The position numbers and the translations under genes were made by a program. Positions 4,635 to 5,970 of a stretch of DNA of 5,970 nucleotides are shown here, piece after piece (the first letter of the stretch is position 1; each line of letters starts with the position of its first letter). Below the pieces are notes generated by a model. It was not told the origin of the DNA, did not search any database, and saw only the letters and a program-made list of their open reading frames with translations. Origin of the DNA: Planococcus sp. (in: firmicutes). GTDB lineage: Bacteria; Bacillota; Bacilli; Bacillales_A; Planococcaceae. The stretch lies in the NCBI GenBank assembly GCA_030147455.1, contig JASKZU010000333.1:1-5970 (forward strand), written 5' to 3'.

Positions 4635-5765
4635 TTATTCCTCTGCACTCTTCCGGTTCTCATGGTCGCCATAAAAGTAAATAAAGTCTGACACTACTTG
4701 TTCGGCTGACTGAAGAGCCCCTTCAAGATGTCCGCTAAACTGGGCGTTTGTTTCGGTGCCGGCAAAGAAAATCTTCTTGTTCCAGCTGCCTGCTGCTGAC
4801 GGTTGGCCGTAGCTGCTGTAGTTTTTAAAAGGGCTGGAATCTTCCTTGACGGATGTTTTCGAGTCGCTCGCCCAGTCTTTATAAAGGATAGCCAATGGAT
4901 TTTCAGCTTCTTTTCCAAAAAGCTTGACCACCTGATCGGCCACTAACTCTTTTACTTTTTCCTGCCCCAGTTGTTCGCGCACTTCCGCCGGCATGCCGAA
5001 GAAACCGAACAACGCTCCGGCACCGCTTGCAGGAGAAGCATCATAGATTTCCTGCATCGGACCAGCAGAACTTAATGCAAGTCCCGAAAGTCCGGATTTT
5101 CTCCAGAACGGCTTCTCGTAGATGGCAACGGCTTTGGCCTGTGACCCCATCCATGTTGGTTTTTCTGAGATGTCGGCCAGAAGCTCTGAAGGAAGCGCTG
5201 GAGCAAATTCAATGCCATGTGCTATGAGACGGGGCGGCAAAGCTAGAATAACGGCAGATGCCGCAATATGTTCTACCGAACCATTCGCATGTTCAGCTTC
5301 GACCGTGACCTCGCCGGCTTTATCCATCTGAATCTTTTTCACCCGGTTTTGCAGCTGGATCGTTCCAGACGGGAGTTGTGCAACCAGTGAATCGATGAGC
5401 GTTTGGATGCCTCCTGTTAATCGCGCCCCCCGTTCCTGCAAATTTTCCTGCAATACACAACGCTCGGGCGGTTTAGTCTGAAAACGTTCCACCAACATAT
5501 CCCCATCATTGGACTGAACAAACGCGTCTATCTTCAATTCTTCAACAAGCGCTGTCATGAGAGGCTCATACTGCGGCCAGAACCATGTCGGTCCCAAGTC
5601 GAACCTCCCAAGATCCGGCCTATCCGGAACATTCACGCTCAAAACTCTTCCGCCGATTCTGTTTCTTGCCTCCAGAATTCGGCATTCAATGCCCTTTTCA
5701 ATCAACAAAGAAGCAGTGCGAAGGCCACTTAAACCTGCACCTATGATAACGACTGGATTCTTCAT
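4635..5765 (-). CDS. flavin monoamine oxidase-like FAD-dependent oxidoreductase
   Basis: ATG at 5765-5763 follows GAGGGGGG at a spacing of 5, giving 376 residues; an in-frame start at 5780 lies ahead of that site. The N-terminus is a textbook FAD-binding Rossmann motif: VVIIGAGLSG at 5-14 (G9-x-G11-x-x-G14), E32 for the adenosine ribose, and E-x-x-x-R-x-G-G-R at 32-40. FDLGPTWFWP (55-64) is the conserved stretch near the isoalloxazine ring. RLTGGIQTLIDSL (115-127) and VILALPP (about 173-179) follow the amine oxidase order. The C-terminus has YKDWASD near 298 and the FAD-binding motif FAGTETN...SGHLEGALQSA at 334-354. It should oxidise an amine with O2, giving imine and H2O2; substrate unknown. 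It is shorter than eukaryotic monoamine oxidases (about 500) but complete. I see no Cys at the usual covalent-flavin position in the GTET region, so FAD is probably non-covalent. No signal peptide, so cytosolic. Confidence 0.93.
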   Translation of the reverse strand: MKNPVVIIGAGLSGLRTASLLIEKGIECRILEARNRIGGRVLSVNVPDRPDLGRFDLGPTWFWPQYEPLMTALVEELKIDAFVQSNDGDMLVERFQTKPPERCVLQENLQERGARLTGGIQTLIDSLVAQLPSGTIQLQNRVKKIQMDKAGEVTVEAEHANGSVEHIAASAVILALPPRLIAHGIEFAPALPSELLADISEKPTWMGSQAKAVAIYEKPFWRKSGLSGLALSSAGPMQEIYDASPASGAGALFGFFGMPAEVREQLGQEKVKELVADQVVKLFGKEAENPLAILYKDWASDSKTSVKEDSSPFKNYSSYGQPSAAGSWNKKIFFAGTETNAQFSGHLEGALQSAEQVVSDFIYFYGDHENRKSAEE

Positions 5766-5970
5766 GTTTTCCCCCCTCAAACCTACATACTAAGCCGACT
5801 TTAGAAATCGCATAACAGTTTAATTAAAAAGACAACCTAAATCGAAGATGTTTTTTTAGAATTAAAAAAAGCGTTGAAATAAGCAGGAATTAATTGTTGA
5901 ATCAGATGAGTCTAGCACACTTTTCATTTTTTTAGCTGCTGTTATTATTTTCTTCTACCTTTCGGGATAC
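5766..5970. other. upstream non-coding region of the amine oxidase gene
   Basis: All three minus-strand frames entering from the right edge stop within 13 codons and plus-strand ATG frames are very short, so at most the tail of another gene is present at the edge. The region is AT-rich. An all-A/T inverted repeat lies at 5851-5870 (8-bp arms, GAAT centre). A TTGTCT box (5835-5830) has no good -10 partner, so the promoter of the oxidase gene is unresolved. Confidence 0.4.

Noticed and set aside
5027..5331. Plus-strand open frames opposite the amine oxidase
   Set aside because: They are antisense to a well-supported FAD enzyme and give low-complexity, family-less peptides.
5807..5835. TTGTCT with TGCGAT at 17 bases as promoter of the amine oxidase
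   Set aside because: The -10 matches only 3 of 6 positions; too weak to list as a feature.

Overview
The window looks like ordinary chromosomal DNA of a low-to-moderate GC Bacillota, most likely order Bacillales. The evidence is strong AGGAGG-type ribosome binding sites, GTG and TTG starts, a lipoprotein with a Gram-positive-style lipobox, U-tailed hairpin terminators and short single-gene transcription units. A Planococcaceae-like or Bacillus-like host is my guess from overall feel; no rRNA or marker gene settles it. I see no phage, IS element, CRISPR array, tRNA or rRNA.

Layout, left to right. (1) At 1-181, on the minus strand, is the start of an MpsC/DUF2294-like gene cut by the window edge. 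(2) 182-577 is non-coding and contains a clear minus-strand terminator (325-372). (3) 578-1042 (minus) is a GNAT acetyltransferase interrupted by one in-frame TGA, which falls exactly at the first residue of the acetyl-CoA-binding motif. (4) 1180-2703 (minus) is a three-gene cell-envelope cluster: a lipoprotein followed by two small proteins with one N-terminal membrane anchor each, which look like diverged tandem paralogues. (5) 2834-3376 (minus) is a small P-loop kinase-like protein whose Walker A lysine is a threonine, closed by a strong terminator that overlaps its stop codon. (6) 3609-3893 is the only plus-strand gene, a three-helix membrane protein of unknown function. (7) 3913-4431 (minus) is a Nudix hydrolase, convergent with the previous gene. 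(8) 4635-5765 (minus) is a flavin amine oxidase-like FAD enzyme. (9) 5766-5970 is upstream non-coding DNA.

How the genes work together: apart from the lipoprotein/anchor-protein cluster, which may be co-transcribed and act at the outer face of the membrane, the genes look like independent accessory or housekeeping functions (acetyl transfer, nucleotide-dependent phosphotransfer, nucleotide-derivative hydrolysis, amine oxidation). I found no convincing new multi-gene system. The best leads are the envelope trio, the GNAT nonsense mutation, the Lys-less P-loop protein and two short palindromes placed where regulators would bind.
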